From an uncultured Bacteroides sp. (lineage in GTDB: Bacteria; Bacteroidota; Bacteroidia; Bacteroidales; Bacteroidaceae), in the NCBI RefSeq assembly GCF_905207245.1, contig NZ_CAJLKP010000020.1:1-64000 (forward strand): a stretch of DNA of 64,000 nucleotides, in the 5' to 3' direction. Shown piece after piece: positions 43,327 through 52,183 of this stretch. Position 1 is the first letter of the stretch. Each line of letters begins with the position of its first letter. The notes under the pieces were generated by a model. It was given only the letters and a program-made list of their open reading frames with translations, ran no database searches and was not told the origin of the DNA. The position numbers and the translations under genes are program-made.

Positions 43327-45069
43327 TTAGATACCGAGTGACTTACGTACTGCCACCACTTTCTCTTCTGCTTCAGCATCAGCACTGGCGTAGCATTTCG
43401 GGCAACCCATTTCGCCCTTCACCTCGATATAGAACTTGATTTTCGGTTCTGTACCCGACGGACGAACAGAAATCTTTGTACCGTCTTCCGTGAAATACTG
43501 AAGAACATTTGAAGTCTCCGGCATATCCAGATCAACAGCATTTCCCTGAGCATCAATCATCTTCAATGTCTTATAATCCTTGATTAATTTGACAGGTGAA
43601 CCTCCGATTTCCTTCGGCGGGTTAGCACGGAAGTTATCCATCATGGCTTTGATTTCATCCGCACCACTCTTACCGGGTTTCACTACGTTTACAGTCGTTT
43701 CTTTAGAGAAACCATACTCTACATAGATGTCCATCAGTACGTCATACAGCGTCTTGCCCTGGTCTTTTGCCCAGGCACAGATTTCAGCCAGCAGTGAACA
43801 AGCAGAAACAGCGTCTTTGTCACGAACAAAGTCTTCTGCCAGGAAGCCGTAGCTTTCTTCACCACCACCGATGTATTGTTGTTTGCCTTCGCTCAAACGG
43901 ATTTCACGTGCAATCCATTTGAAACCAGTGTAGCAATCACGCATTTCAATCTTATTCTTATCAGCGACAGCCTTAATCAGTTCAGTAGTTACAATGGTCT
44001 TCACAATAAAGTCATTCGGCTGCATCTTACCCATTGCAATACGATTCTTGATAATGTAATACAAGAAGATCAGACAAGTCTGGTTACCATTGATAAGCAC
44101 CCACTCACCTTTATCATCTTTGCAAGCCATACCTACACGGTCGGCATCCGGATCGCTCGCCATTACGATGTCGGCATCGAGTTTCTTAGCCAATGCGATA
44201 GCCATAGAGAGAGCTTCGGCATTTTCAGGGTTCGGAGATACTACTGTCGGGAAATTGCCATCCTTCACCATCTGCTCGGGTACGCAATTTACATTCTCAA
44301 ATCCCCATTCTTTCAGAGAAGAAGGAATCAGCACACGACCTGCACCATGCAAAGGAGTATAAACAATGCTGAGATCTTTCTGACGCTTGATAACTTCCAG
44401 ATCTATAGAAATAGAATGAACCATATCCAGATAGATCTTGTCTACATCAGCACCAATGATCTGAATCAACTCTTTGTTACCTTCAAACTTGATATCATCA
44501 ACAGTCACCTTGTTTACTTCGTCAATGATGGCGGTATCGTGCGGAGCAAGTACCTGGGCACCGTCATCCCAATAAGCCTTGTAACCATTATATTCTCTCG
44601 GATTGTGGCTGGCAGTGATGTTGATACCACTCTGGCAACCGAAGTGACGGATAGCAAATGAAACTTCCGGTGTGGGACGCAAATCATCAAAGAGATATAC
44701 CTTGATGCCATTTGCAGAGAAGATGTCGGCAGAGATTTTTGCGAATTTATCACTATTGTTACGACAGTCGTAACCTACCACTACGGAAATCTGTTCTTTA
44801 TCTTTGAAGCATTGGTTCAAATAGTTGGAAAGGCCCTGTGTGGCAGCGCCTACGGTATAGATATTCATACGATTGGTTCCTGCCCCCATAATGCCGCGCA
44901 AGCCACCCGTACCGAATTCCAAATCCTTATAGAAACAATCTATCAGCTCAGTTTTGTCTTCGTTTTCCAACATGCGTTTTACTTCAGCCTGAGTTTCGGC
45001 ATCATAAGCCGGGGTGAGCCACTTCTGGGCTTTCTCAGTTACCTGCTTGATAAGTTCCTGATTTTCCAT
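43327..45069 (-). CDS. Phosphoglucomutase/phosphomannomutase
   Basis: 580 residues, the long PGM/PMM type found in Firmicutes and Bacteroidetes. The phosphoserine loop TASHNPREYNGYK, the magnesium loop MASDPDADRVG, the sugar-binding GGEESYGF and the phosphate-binding RPSGTEPKIKFY are all intact. It interconverts glucose 1-phosphate and 6-phosphate (or the mannose forms) in the cytoplasm, feeding glycogen and envelope sugars. A -7 element at 45120-45127 and its own terminator make it a single-gene transcript. Confidence 0.92.
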   Translation of the reverse strand: MENQELIKQVTEKAQKWLTPAYDAETQAEVKRMLENEDKTELIDCFYKDLEFGTGGLRGIMGAGTNRMNIYTVGAATQGLSNYLNQCFKDKEQISVVVGYDCRNNSDKFAKISADIFSANGIKVYLFDDLRPTPEVSFAIRHFGCQSGINITASHNPREYNGYKAYWDDGAQVLAPHDTAIIDEVNKVTVDDIKFEGNKELIQIIGADVDKIYLDMVHSISIDLEVIKRQKDLSIVYTPLHGAGRVLIPSSLKEWGFENVNCVPEQMVKDGNFPTVVSPNPENAEALSMAIALAKKLDADIVMASDPDADRVGMACKDDKGEWVLINGNQTCLIFLYYIIKNRIAMGKMQPNDFIVKTIVTTELIKAVADKNKIEMRDCYTGFKWIAREIRLSEGKQQYIGGGEESYGFLAEDFVRDKDAVSACSLLAEICAWAKDQGKTLYDVLMDIYVEYGFSKETTVNVVKPGKSGADEIKAMMDNFRANPPKEIGGSPVKLIKDYKTLKMIDAQGNAVDLDMPETSNVLQYFTEDGTKISVRPSGTEPKIKFYIEVKGEMGCPKCYASADAEAEEKVVAVRKSLGI

Positions 45070-45119
45070 ACAATTATTGTTATTTTAGAGGTTAAAATAT
45101 ATCTGTTATTTGTAAGACA

Positions 45120-45127
45120 CAAATGTA
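45120..45127 (-). promoter_or_regulatory. -7 element of the phosphoglucomutase gene
   Basis: Minus-strand TACATTTG, 50 bases before the ATG. Confidence 0.45.
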
Positions 45128-45238
45128 GGCGAATAAGTTCAATTATCCTACTTTTTCATTAAAGATTTACACTGCTTTGTACAGATTTCACAGGCTTTTT
45201 ATTGTTCCTGTGAAATCAACAAAGCCTGCAACAGGTCA

Positions 45239-46882
45239 TTATTCCGGCATTTTATAGCGGTCGCCGGTTTGCTTCACGTATTCTTCCAGGAACTCTTTCG
45301 GATATCCGGGACGAACTACACCTGCCGGTTGGCCGATAGCATTACGCTCGAATTTACCGTCTTTCATACGCTTCACTACGCCATCGTTATATTTCACGAT
45401 AAGGAACTCACCAAGACGTTTCCAAGTGTCGAGTGTACTCTGTGCAGTCATATTCGTATAGTTAGTCAGGAATGCTTTGGCCTGTGCCGGGTCTTTAGAG
45501 TAGAGCTTGGATGCAGCAGACTCAATACCTTCCTGCGCATCGTTGAAGGTAGTTTCCAATTCAATTTGAGTGGCACGTACATCACCCATCATCAGGTCGT
45601 AACGGGGATAAACCATGTTTGCCACCCAGTTGAAAATCCAGAAAGAAGAATTCCAGGAGAAGGTGATATAGTCGGCACCATCTACGCGAGTGTAACATAC
45701 AGGCACTTTATCGGTACAGCAATATACAGGTGTGAACACTGTCATATTAGCATCATCCGTACCGAACCACAGTACGCCACCGATAGCATCGGGCATGGTA
45801 GAGCGCATCTGAGATACGAAAACAAAACCTGACTGCTGGGTAGAGATGGGACGTTCGTTGAAATATTCCTGGTCGTTCACCTTGAAGGACAGCGGAGAAA
45901 GACGGTAAGGAGTATGATAAGGACCGGCACCGAAATCTTTGCTGATATCCAACGGAGTACCTTCATAATGGTCGCGCATGGCATTCTTCACATCCTGTAC
46001 GGAGATTTTGCGGTTGGCTTTCAGATAAAGCGGCATGGGTTGGTTGGTTTTACCTTCTATATAAGGAAGAAATTCCTCACCACGATCGGTAAACATATTG
46101 AAGTAACTCCATACGCGGGCCTCGCAATAACGGCGTGCGCCGAAATCCAACGGGGCATAGGCGTCTGCAAAACTAAAGTCCTTGTTCACTCCGTTAAAAT
46201 AACCCTTTTCACGGGCGAAAGAGACAACATCGGAAGAGTACATGCAATTGTTTTTATCGTTCATGTCGAACTGGTGGATACGTGATTGGTTGGCATGTGC
46301 CGAGATACAATCATCGGGGATGCGTACAGCCACCCATACGGCACCACGCACACCGGGACCTTTGCCAATCATCTCCATAATCCAGATTTCATTCGGATCG
46401 GCGATAGTGAAAGACTCGCCACTGCTATAGTAGCCGTATTCTTGCACAAGGTCAGTCATCACCTTGATAGCCTCGCGAGCGGTGCGGGCACGTTGCAGGC
46501 CGAGATAAATCAGACTTCCGTAATCAATGATACCAGTCGTATCTACCAGCTCAGGACGACCTCCGAAAGTGGTTTCAGCAATGGTAAGCTGGAATTCGTT
46601 GATATTGCCGATGACGTTATACGTCTGGCGTGCCTGCTCAATCCGTCCCAGATACTTGCCGGTGTCCCACTCGTGCACATCTATCAGTGTACCTTTCTTA
46701 TGCATACCGGCAGGATAATGATATAACTCGCCGAACAACCCGTAAGAGTCGGCAGAATAAGAAACAATTGTAGAACCGTCTGTGGAGGCATTCTTACCAA
46801 CAATGAGGTTGGTGCAAGCCAATGCATTCACCACTGCAACCGCCACAAATAAAACGGAAAGAGTCAGTCTTTTACTTTTCAT
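45239..46882 (-). CDS. C69-family dipeptidase (PepD type), exported
   Basis: 547 residues. A signal peptide ends in VVNALA and the next residue is the N-terminal nucleophile cysteine of the family (CTNLIVGKNASTDGS, residue 23). NTN-hydrolase features follow: SYSADSYGLFGELYHYP, TIAETTFGGR and MEMIGKGPGVRGAVWVAVRIP. Expected to hydrolyse dipeptides in the periplasm. Single gene; the 22/11-bp repeat cluster lies in its upstream region. Confidence 0.88.
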   Translation of the reverse strand: MKSKRLTLSVLFVAVAVVNALACTNLIVGKNASTDGSTIVSYSADSYGLFGELYHYPAGMHKKGTLIDVHEWDTGKYLGRIEQARQTYNVIGNINEFQLTIAETTFGGRPELVDTTGIIDYGSLIYLGLQRARTAREAIKVMTDLVQEYGYYSSGESFTIADPNEIWIMEMIGKGPGVRGAVWVAVRIPDDCISAHANQSRIHQFDMNDKNNCMYSSDVVSFAREKGYFNGVNKDFSFADAYAPLDFGARRYCEARVWSYFNMFTDRGEEFLPYIEGKTNQPMPLYLKANRKISVQDVKNAMRDHYEGTPLDISKDFGAGPYHTPYRLSPLSFKVNDQEYFNERPISTQQSGFVFVSQMRSTMPDAIGGVLWFGTDDANMTVFTPVYCCTDKVPVCYTRVDGADYITFSWNSSFWIFNWVANMVYPRYDLMMGDVRATQIELETTFNDAQEGIESAASKLYSKDPAQAKAFLTNYTNMTAQSTLDTWKRLGEFLIVKYNDGVVKRMKDGKFERNAIGQPAGVVRPGYPKEFLEEYVKQTGDRYKMPE

Positions 46883-46924
46883 ACTTTAGCTATTTAAATT
46901 ATTAATTCATGTTTCACATATATC

Positions 46925-47051
46925 ATCTCCGTACCAGCTCCGTAGTATCTCCGTATCTGCTCCGTGTCATCTCCGTATGATCTCCGTACCTATAAGATAC
47001 GGAGATGGTACGGACCAGGTACGGAGCAGACACGGAGATGGCACGGACTTG
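46925..47051. repeat. 11-bp-period inverted repeat cluster, unit ATCTCCGTACC
   Basis: Six 11-base units run from 46925 to 46990 (ATCTCCGTACC, AGCTCCGTAGT, ATCTCCGTATC, TGCTCCGTGTC, ATCTCCGTATG, ATCTCCGTACC), then six bases TATAAG, then five 11-base units in inverted sense from 46997 to 47051 (ATACGGAGATG, GTACGGACCAG and so on). Alternation of ATCTCC and GCTCC gives a 22-base super-period. It fills the gap between the M23 stop (47053) and the dipeptidase promoter region. Confidence 0.9.
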
Positions 47052-47052
47052 T

Positions 47053-48708
47053 TTACCAGACGAACGTAAACTGTTCTGTTGCCTGGTTGCCGCAACCATC
47101 CGTCACAGTGATTTCCACCATATGCTTGCCCCGTTCCACCCGTTTAGGATCAATCTCGTACACCAGGTTTCCACTGATGGAATTAGGTTTGCCAAACAAA
47201 GCATACTCCCCGTCGATGGTGCCGCGATAACTGCTTATACCGGTTTCTTTATCCTTCGCCTTGAACGTAATGCGTCCCGTGCGTCCCCACTGTTGCGGGT
47301 TCAGCGGAGTGATTTCGGGTGGCACGGTATCAATGGCAACGGTATACGTACCCAACTCCCGGATAGTCGTCTTCATGAAACCGTCTTCGTACTTGCCACC
47401 TATGCTATACTTCCCGCCCCGGGAGTTCACGCCTGCCACATAGTACTTCGTCATATCTTCCAGAGGGCGGCGACGCAAGCCGATGCTCAACTCACAACGG
47501 CCATGCAGAGGAATGCGCGTGTCATTCAACTGATAAGTAAAGGCAACATCTCCGCTATCTGCCCGCACAGCATAATTCAGATACGCATCATCATACAGCA
47601 TCCCGCGAGGAATCACCAATGACAGACCAGGCTCCTGCAAATAGTTCACCTTATTCCATCGGAAAACGTACTTCTCCCGATGTTCCACGGGAGCTATCTC
47701 CGCCCGCTTTCCATGCACGGTGAAACGTACCTTCGAAGTATTTCCCAAGGCATCCTTCAAGGTGTAGACAAAGCGGTACGGACGCTCTTCATTGATATCT
47801 ATCAGCCCCCGGTTAGCATTTGAAGCATGTAGCATCCTCAGCGTATTTCCCGGTTCGATAAACGATTTCATATATTGCCCGTATGTCCACGAGTTTATCA
47901 TGCGGTTTTCATTCTCCGAGAAGCGGTCCACTACACTGCGGAACACTTCCACGCTGTCCACTTCCAGAATAACCGTGTGCACACCGTAACGGTTGTGCAC
48001 GCCATCCATATAGTCATAGGCGCGGATACCCGCTCCTATCAGTCCCCAAGCAGTGATGGGTTGTTTGGGATTGAGTGGAAATGATTGACGCTTCTGAGTT
48101 CTGTCCACTACTCCCTTGCCAGGTTGCGGGAAAAGCATGATGCCTTCGGCACGAGGTGCAGTCGTATCTTTTACTTTCTTCTTAAAGAATGGCAGAGGGT
48201 CGATATAATCATCCGTATCCGCCTCAAACACATCAAGATGCAGGTGCGGACCGAAAGAATATCCGGTATTGCCACTCAAAGCGATTATTTGTCCTGCACG
48301 TACAGGATACTCGCCAGGTTCGGGGGTAATCTCTACTTCCCATGTCTCCTTTTCGTATTGCAGGTCTTCCACCCGGCGAGCTATGTCGCCCACAAAGGCA
48401 CTGAGGTGGCGGTTGATTGTATTGTATCCATTATTATATGCCACATCGAGCACATAACCCGAACCATGAGTGACGCGGATACGCGAAATGTATCCGTCAG
48501 CCAGCGCCCGCACGGGTTTGCCGATGGTACCGCCCGTCTTGAAATCGAGTCCGCCATGGAAATGGTTGGCACGTATCTCACCGAAATTACCGGAAAAGGT
48601 AATAGGAAAATCGAAAGGAGGGGTAAAAGTAGACTCCTGTGCACGGGCAACCCCGCCAAACATGAATAAAAAAGATAAATATATTGCAGTTTGAGTATAT
48701 TTGTTCAT
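47053..48708 (-). CDS. M23-family peptidoglycan endopeptidase-like protein
   Basis: 551 residues from ATG 48708; signal peptide YLSFLFMFGGVARAQ. The LytM-type domain (about 30-175) carries HFHGGLDF and GPHLHLDV, the two zinc motifs, plus ALSGNTGYS. The remaining 370 residues are beta-rich domains of unknown role ending in a segment with GTIDGEYALFGK and TVTDGCGNQATEQF. It should cut or bind peptidoglycan cross-links in the periplasm. A -7 element at 48736-48743 supports this start. Divergent from the small membrane protein. Confidence 0.85.
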   Translation of the reverse strand: MNKYTQTAIYLSFLFMFGGVARAQESTFTPPFDFPITFSGNFGEIRANHFHGGLDFKTGGTIGKPVRALADGYISRIRVTHGSGYVLDVAYNNGYNTINRHLSAFVGDIARRVEDLQYEKETWEVEITPEPGEYPVRAGQIIALSGNTGYSFGPHLHLDVFEADTDDYIDPLPFFKKKVKDTTAPRAEGIMLFPQPGKGVVDRTQKRQSFPLNPKQPITAWGLIGAGIRAYDYMDGVHNRYGVHTVILEVDSVEVFRSVVDRFSENENRMINSWTYGQYMKSFIEPGNTLRMLHASNANRGLIDINEERPYRFVYTLKDALGNTSKVRFTVHGKRAEIAPVEHREKYVFRWNKVNYLQEPGLSLVIPRGMLYDDAYLNYAVRADSGDVAFTYQLNDTRIPLHGRCELSIGLRRRPLEDMTKYYVAGVNSRGGKYSIGGKYEDGFMKTTIRELGTYTVAIDTVPPEITPLNPQQWGRTGRITFKAKDKETGISSYRGTIDGEYALFGKPNSISGNLVYEIDPKRVERGKHMVEITVTDGCGNQATEQFTFVW

Positions 48709-48735
48709 AGGTGTAATCTTAGTTTTAAACGCAGG

Positions 48736-48743
48736 CAAAGATA
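48736..48743 (-). promoter_or_regulatory. -7 element of the M23 gene
   Basis: Minus-strand TATCTTTG, 27 bases before the ATG at 48708. Confidence 0.5.
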
Positions 48744-48795
48744 AAAAATATCCCCATCTCTACCACAACAAATGCCATCTTTGTACACAAAGATG

Positions 48796-48826
48796 TTTGC
48801 AGAATCCGCCTTATTCCATATCTTTG
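48796..48826 (+). promoter_or_regulatory. Promoter of the 56-residue membrane protein
   Basis: TTTG (48796-48799), 19 bases, TATCTTTG (48819-48826): full consensus at full spacing, divergent from the M23 promoter. Confidence 0.65.
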
Positions 48827-48864
48827 CAACACAACTAATCAAAAATATCTATTACTGGCAAACT

Positions 48865-49035
48865 ATGAGTAATACAATTTTCATCTGCGCATGCCTCACT
48901 TTGGCGGTACTTATCGTTATAGGTTTCATCGTTGTGATTGTTGCCATCCGCCGCCTTCGCAGGACGCAAAAAGAGGTACAAAAGCGCAAAAAGACAGAAG
49001 TTCCGGAAAAGAAATATGACTGGTACAGGCATTAA
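48865..49035 (+). CDS. Small single-span membrane protein, function unknown
   Basis: 56 residues from ATG 48865: one strongly hydrophobic helix (about 5-28, CLTLAVLIVIGFIVVIVAIR) followed by a basic tail (RRLRRTQKEVQKRKKTE) ending YDWYRH. By the positive-inside rule the tail is cytoplasmic. A consensus promoter 39 bases upstream supports expression. The longer frame from 48772 would place the promoter inside the gene. No family recognised. Confidence 0.65.
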   Translation: MSNTIFICACLTLAVLIVIGFIVVIVAIRRLRRTQKEVQKRKKTEVPEKKYDWYRH

Positions 49036-49219
49036 CCATTTCAAATTCAAACAATAGCCATCCCCAGAAAAGGATATTGAAAGCATGTGGACACTTGATG
49101 TTTTCAGATTAAAACTTGCATAAAAATACTGTTGTAAAACACCTTGCCCGCGTGAACATCGAAACTGATAATTCGTTACCTTGCGACATGTTTAACCCCC
49201 AATTAAAATTGTAAAGGTT

Positions 49220-50326
49220 ATGATTATCGGAGTACCTAAAGAAATCAAGAACAACGAAAACCGTGTAGGTATGACCCCTGCCGGAGTAGCCGAGTTGGTG
49301 AAACAAGGTCATACAGTGTATGTACAGGCATCAGCAGGTGCAAACAGCGGTTTCGCGGATGAAGAGTACACAGCAGTGGGTGCGAAAATGCTGCCGACCA
49401 TCGAAGCGACCTATGCCGCGGCGGAAATGATTGTGAAGGTGAAAGAACCTATCGCCCCCGAGTACAAACTGATTAAAAAAGGTCAGGTGGTATTTACCTA
49501 CTTCCACTTTGCCGCCGATAAAATATTGACCGAAGCCATGATAGAAAGCGGTGGTATCTGCATTGCCTACGAAACCGTGGAGAAAGAAGACCGCTCGCTG
49601 CCGTTGCTCACCCCTATGAGCGAAGTGGCGGGACGCATGGCCACCCAGGTAGGCGCCCGCTTCCTCGAAAAGCCTCAAGGTGGAAAAGGAAAACTGATGG
49701 GTGGAGTGACAGGTGTACGCCCCGCACGGGTGCTTGTTCTGGGTGGTGGTATCGTAGGAACCAACGCCGCACAGATAGCTGCCGGCATGGGTGCTGAAGT
49801 CCTGATTACGGACATCAACCTCTCCCGCCTCCGCTACCTCAGCGAAGTGATGCCGAAGAACGTGAAAACGCTCTATTCCTCCATGCACAACATCAAGATG
49901 GAGCTTCCCAATATAGATCTCGTGATAGGTTCCGTCCTCATCCCGGGCGATAAAGCCCCGCACCTCATCACCAAAGAGATGCTGAAAATGATGAAACCCG
50001 GAACAGTCCTCGTAGACGTCGCCATCGACCAGGGCGGCTGCTTTGAAACCTCCCACCCGACCACGCACAGCGAACCGACGTATGTAGTGGACGGCATCGT
50101 TCATTATGCCGTTGCCAATATTCCGGGTGCCGTACCTTTCACCTCCACCATGGCACTGACAAACGCCACGCTGCCCTACACCGTGGCACTGGCAAACAAA
50201 GGCTGGCGGAAGGCATGCAAAGATGATCCTGCACTGGCATTAGGGCTGAATGTGGTAGAAGGACAGGTGACGTATAAAGCGGTGGCTGATGTGTTCGGGC
50301 TGAAGTATGAGCCGATAGAGCTGTAA
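49220..50326 (+). CDS. ald: Alanine dehydrogenase
   Basis: 368 residues, the normal length. Opening MIIGVPKEIKNNENRVGMTP, catalytic lysine and histidine regions (KVKEPIAPEY, YFHFAAD), and the NAD-binding GGGIVGTNAAQIAAGMGAEV with VLITDIN. Catalyses NAD-dependent reversible deamination of alanine to pyruvate and ammonia. Single gene, convergent with the LytTR remnant across a palindromic repeat. Confidence 0.93.
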   Translation: MIIGVPKEIKNNENRVGMTPAGVAELVKQGHTVYVQASAGANSGFADEEYTAVGAKMLPTIEATYAAAEMIVKVKEPIAPEYKLIKKGQVVFTYFHFAADKILTEAMIESGGICIAYETVEKEDRSLPLLTPMSEVAGRMATQVGARFLEKPQGGKGKLMGGVTGVRPARVLVLGGGIVGTNAAQIAAGMGAEVLITDINLSRLRYLSEVMPKNVKTLYSSMHNIKMELPNIDLVIGSVLIPGDKAPHLITKEMLKMMKPGTVLVDVAIDQGGCFETSHPTTHSEPTYVVDGIVHYAVANIPGAVPFTSTMALTNATLPYTVALANKGWRKACKDDPALALGLNVVEGQVTYKAVADVFGLKYEPIEL

Positions 50327-50328
50327 AA

Positions 50329-50417
50329 GTTACAAGCACAGGAAGCTACGAGTGGCTGCGCTATCACGCTGCAAAGTACTTGTAGCTTGTAGCTCCTGTA
50401 GCTTGTAGCTCTTGTAT
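50329..50417. repeat. Palindromic GTAGCTTGTAGCT repeat between convergent genes
   Basis: Right arm 50378-50417 has four copies of TGTAGCT or a close variant; left arm 50329-50354 carries the complement (TTACAAGC, GAAGCTACGAG). The loop contains GCTGCG/CGCTGC. Same dispersed motif as at 54801-54883. Confidence 0.6.
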
Positions 50418-50431
50418 TCTTCACGACATGC

Positions 50432-50650
50432 TCAATGTGTCTTGGAAAACCAATCCTTAAATTCTTGTACACGTGCCTTGCTTACCAGCACTTTCTCATC
50501 CGAAACCTTACAACGAAGATTAATAGACAGACGATTGTTGAACCATAAATCAATATCCTTGATAGCCTCACGGGATATCAGAAATTGCCGGTTGACACGA
50601 AAGAACAAGGATGGATCGATACATTCAAGTAAACTATCCGAATTATACAC
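50432..50650 (-). pseudogene. Truncated LytTR DNA-binding domain
   Basis: 72 residues from a GTG, or about 80 in open frame, matching only the second half of a LytTR domain: SLLECIDPSLFFRVNRQFLIS then IKDIDLWFNNRLSINL and KVLVSKARVQEFKDWF. The receiver domain and the first LytTR strands are absent; an in-frame TGA lies about ten codons upstream. It is best read as the 3' remnant of a decayed response-regulator gene. No cognate kinase is adjacent. Confidence 0.7.
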
Positions 50651-50725
50651 AGAATGACTGTGTGCTGAACCGGCTATTTTAGCAATTCAACCGTCGATAT
50701 CAGTCATTGAAGTGAAACTACCGAC

Positions 50726-51967
50726 TTACAGCTTATCGCCGAACAGAAAATCTTTCTTCCTCCTATACGCCCATATCAATGCAAGTATCGTAATACCAAG
50801 GTTAAAGATAAACGGAAACTCCTGCGAACGTACATGAAACAATGATTGGAAGAAATCTACGATAAACGGACAAAGCAGCACGGCCAGATAATTCATTGCC
50901 ATCACAAAAGCCAATGCCAGCGTGGTTTTCTGGGGAACAGCCGTATCCACCGTTTTATCATAAATCAACGGTTGGATAACCCCATAGCCCAATCCCACCA
51001 GTATGCAGCCGGGTATAATCAGCCATTCTTTGGGAGAAATCCATATCAGTGCCAACCCCAGTGCAATACACAGCAGACTGTAAAACTTAGTCTTTTCCTT
51101 CAGATACTTTACAACATGCCCCAGAAAGAAACCGGGTGTCATGATAGCAAGGAAGAAGAGGGAAATCATCATCCCCGAGTTCCCACTGGAAAAGTGATGT
51201 TCCTCCATCAGGAACGGAAGGTTGAACGTCACGATCAATACGATATAAGTGGTAAGCCCGTAGAAAAGCATCAGTTGCAGCAGATGACGGACATGAATAC
51301 CATACTTACCGGGGATAGCCGGAACAGCCGTTTCTGCCGATGAAGAAGTATCGGCAGGAGATTTATCCGATGACGTGACTTGTGCTTCACCATCCGCATT
51401 TTCGTCTTTCAGATGGATGGTGAGTATGATGGCTACCAAAGGTAGTAAATAGACCAGGAAAGGCAGATGCCAGTTCACTTCTGCCAGATAGCCGGTAACA
51501 GCAGTTGCCACCACCAGCGTAACATTTGTAATGGCGGAACTGTATCCAAACTGCTTCACCCGGTAGGTTCCCGTGAAATAACGGGATATCAATCCGGTAG
51601 AAAGCGGAATAATCAGTCCCGCACCAATTCCCAGCAGGGCGCTGACAGCTATTAATTGCCACATCTTTGTGGAAAACAGGTACAGCACCCCGCTCGCGGC
51701 GAACATCCAGAGCCCCGCGCGTAATAGACGGACAAAGTCGCGTTTCTCAGCCAACTTGCCCGCCAACAAAATAAAAGGTATGATCAATAACGACGGCAAA
51801 GAACTAAGCATCTGAATATCCAGTTCCGAAGCATCCGGAAAAGTAGTGGAAAGCTGTCCCAAAATAGGAGAAACAGCCAATCCCGGCAAAGAGGTCAATG
51901 CAGAAATAGACCAGATGCCGATCAATGTAATAAGAGGAATGGTTCCCCGTCCGGTATTGATTTTCAT
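50726..51967 (-). CDS. Major facilitator superfamily transporter
   Basis: 413 residues, twelve hydrophobic helices, with the loop 2-3 motif degenerate as AGKLAEKRDFVRLLR and a longer central hydrophilic loop (about 195-225, rich in S, D and A). FLEEHHFSSG-like sequence follows in the second half (LMEEHHFSSGNSGM). Substrate cannot be inferred; sugar or drug export are common in the family. ATG at 51967 preferred over the TTG three codons upstream. It faces away from gadB, which starts 217 bases on. Confidence 0.8.
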   Translation of the reverse strand: MKINTGRGTIPLITLIGIWSISALTSLPGLAVSPILGQLSTTFPDASELDIQMLSSLPSLLIIPFILLAGKLAEKRDFVRLLRAGLWMFAASGVLYLFSTKMWQLIAVSALLGIGAGLIIPLSTGLISRYFTGTYRVKQFGYSSAITNVTLVVATAVTGYLAEVNWHLPFLVYLLPLVAIILTIHLKDENADGEAQVTSSDKSPADTSSSAETAVPAIPGKYGIHVRHLLQLMLFYGLTTYIVLIVTFNLPFLMEEHHFSSGNSGMMISLFFLAIMTPGFFLGHVVKYLKEKTKFYSLLCIALGLALIWISPKEWLIIPGCILVGLGYGVIQPLIYDKTVDTAVPQKTTLALAFVMAMNYLAVLLCPFIVDFFQSLFHVRSQEFPFIFNLGITILALIWAYRRKKDFLFGDKL

Positions 51968-52033
51968 ATTATACAATATTTATATAGTTTGAAACAATGC
52001 AAGAAGAACAATAACGGTTATAGAAAGTTCAAA

Positions 52034-52068
52034 TAGTAGCTCGTAGCTGTTGTAGCTCGTAACTGTTT
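52034..52068. repeat. Dispersed GTAGCTCGTAGCTGTTGTAGCTCGTAA motif
   Basis: Two copies of GTAGCTCGTA in tandem in the divergent region between the MFS gene and gadB; related to the copies at 27833, 50378 and 54801. Confidence 0.5.
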
Positions 52069-52155
52069 AATAAACGCCAAAATATGTAAAACCCCGGAAC
52101 TTTCCTCTGCAAACGCCGTTGTTGTGGGAAATTCGACGGGGAAAATCCTCGCCGC

Positions 52156-52172
52156 CTAAACCTAAACTAAAA
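52156..52172 (+). promoter_or_regulatory. Leader element shared with hdcA
   Basis: CTAAACCTAAACTAAAA, 11 bases before the gadB ATG, identical to the minus-strand leader of hdcA (43143-43159). Confidence 0.5.
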
Positions 52173-52183
52173 CAATTAGTAAA

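Noticed and set aside
46925..47051. Mobile element ends or IS terminal repeats
   Set aside because: No transposase, no target-site duplication and no coding content; the 11-base units are internally repeated, unlike IS ends.
48772..48864. Longer start for the 56-residue membrane protein
   Set aside because: The longer frame would contain its own promoter (48796-48826) and lacks membrane-protein character in the added part.
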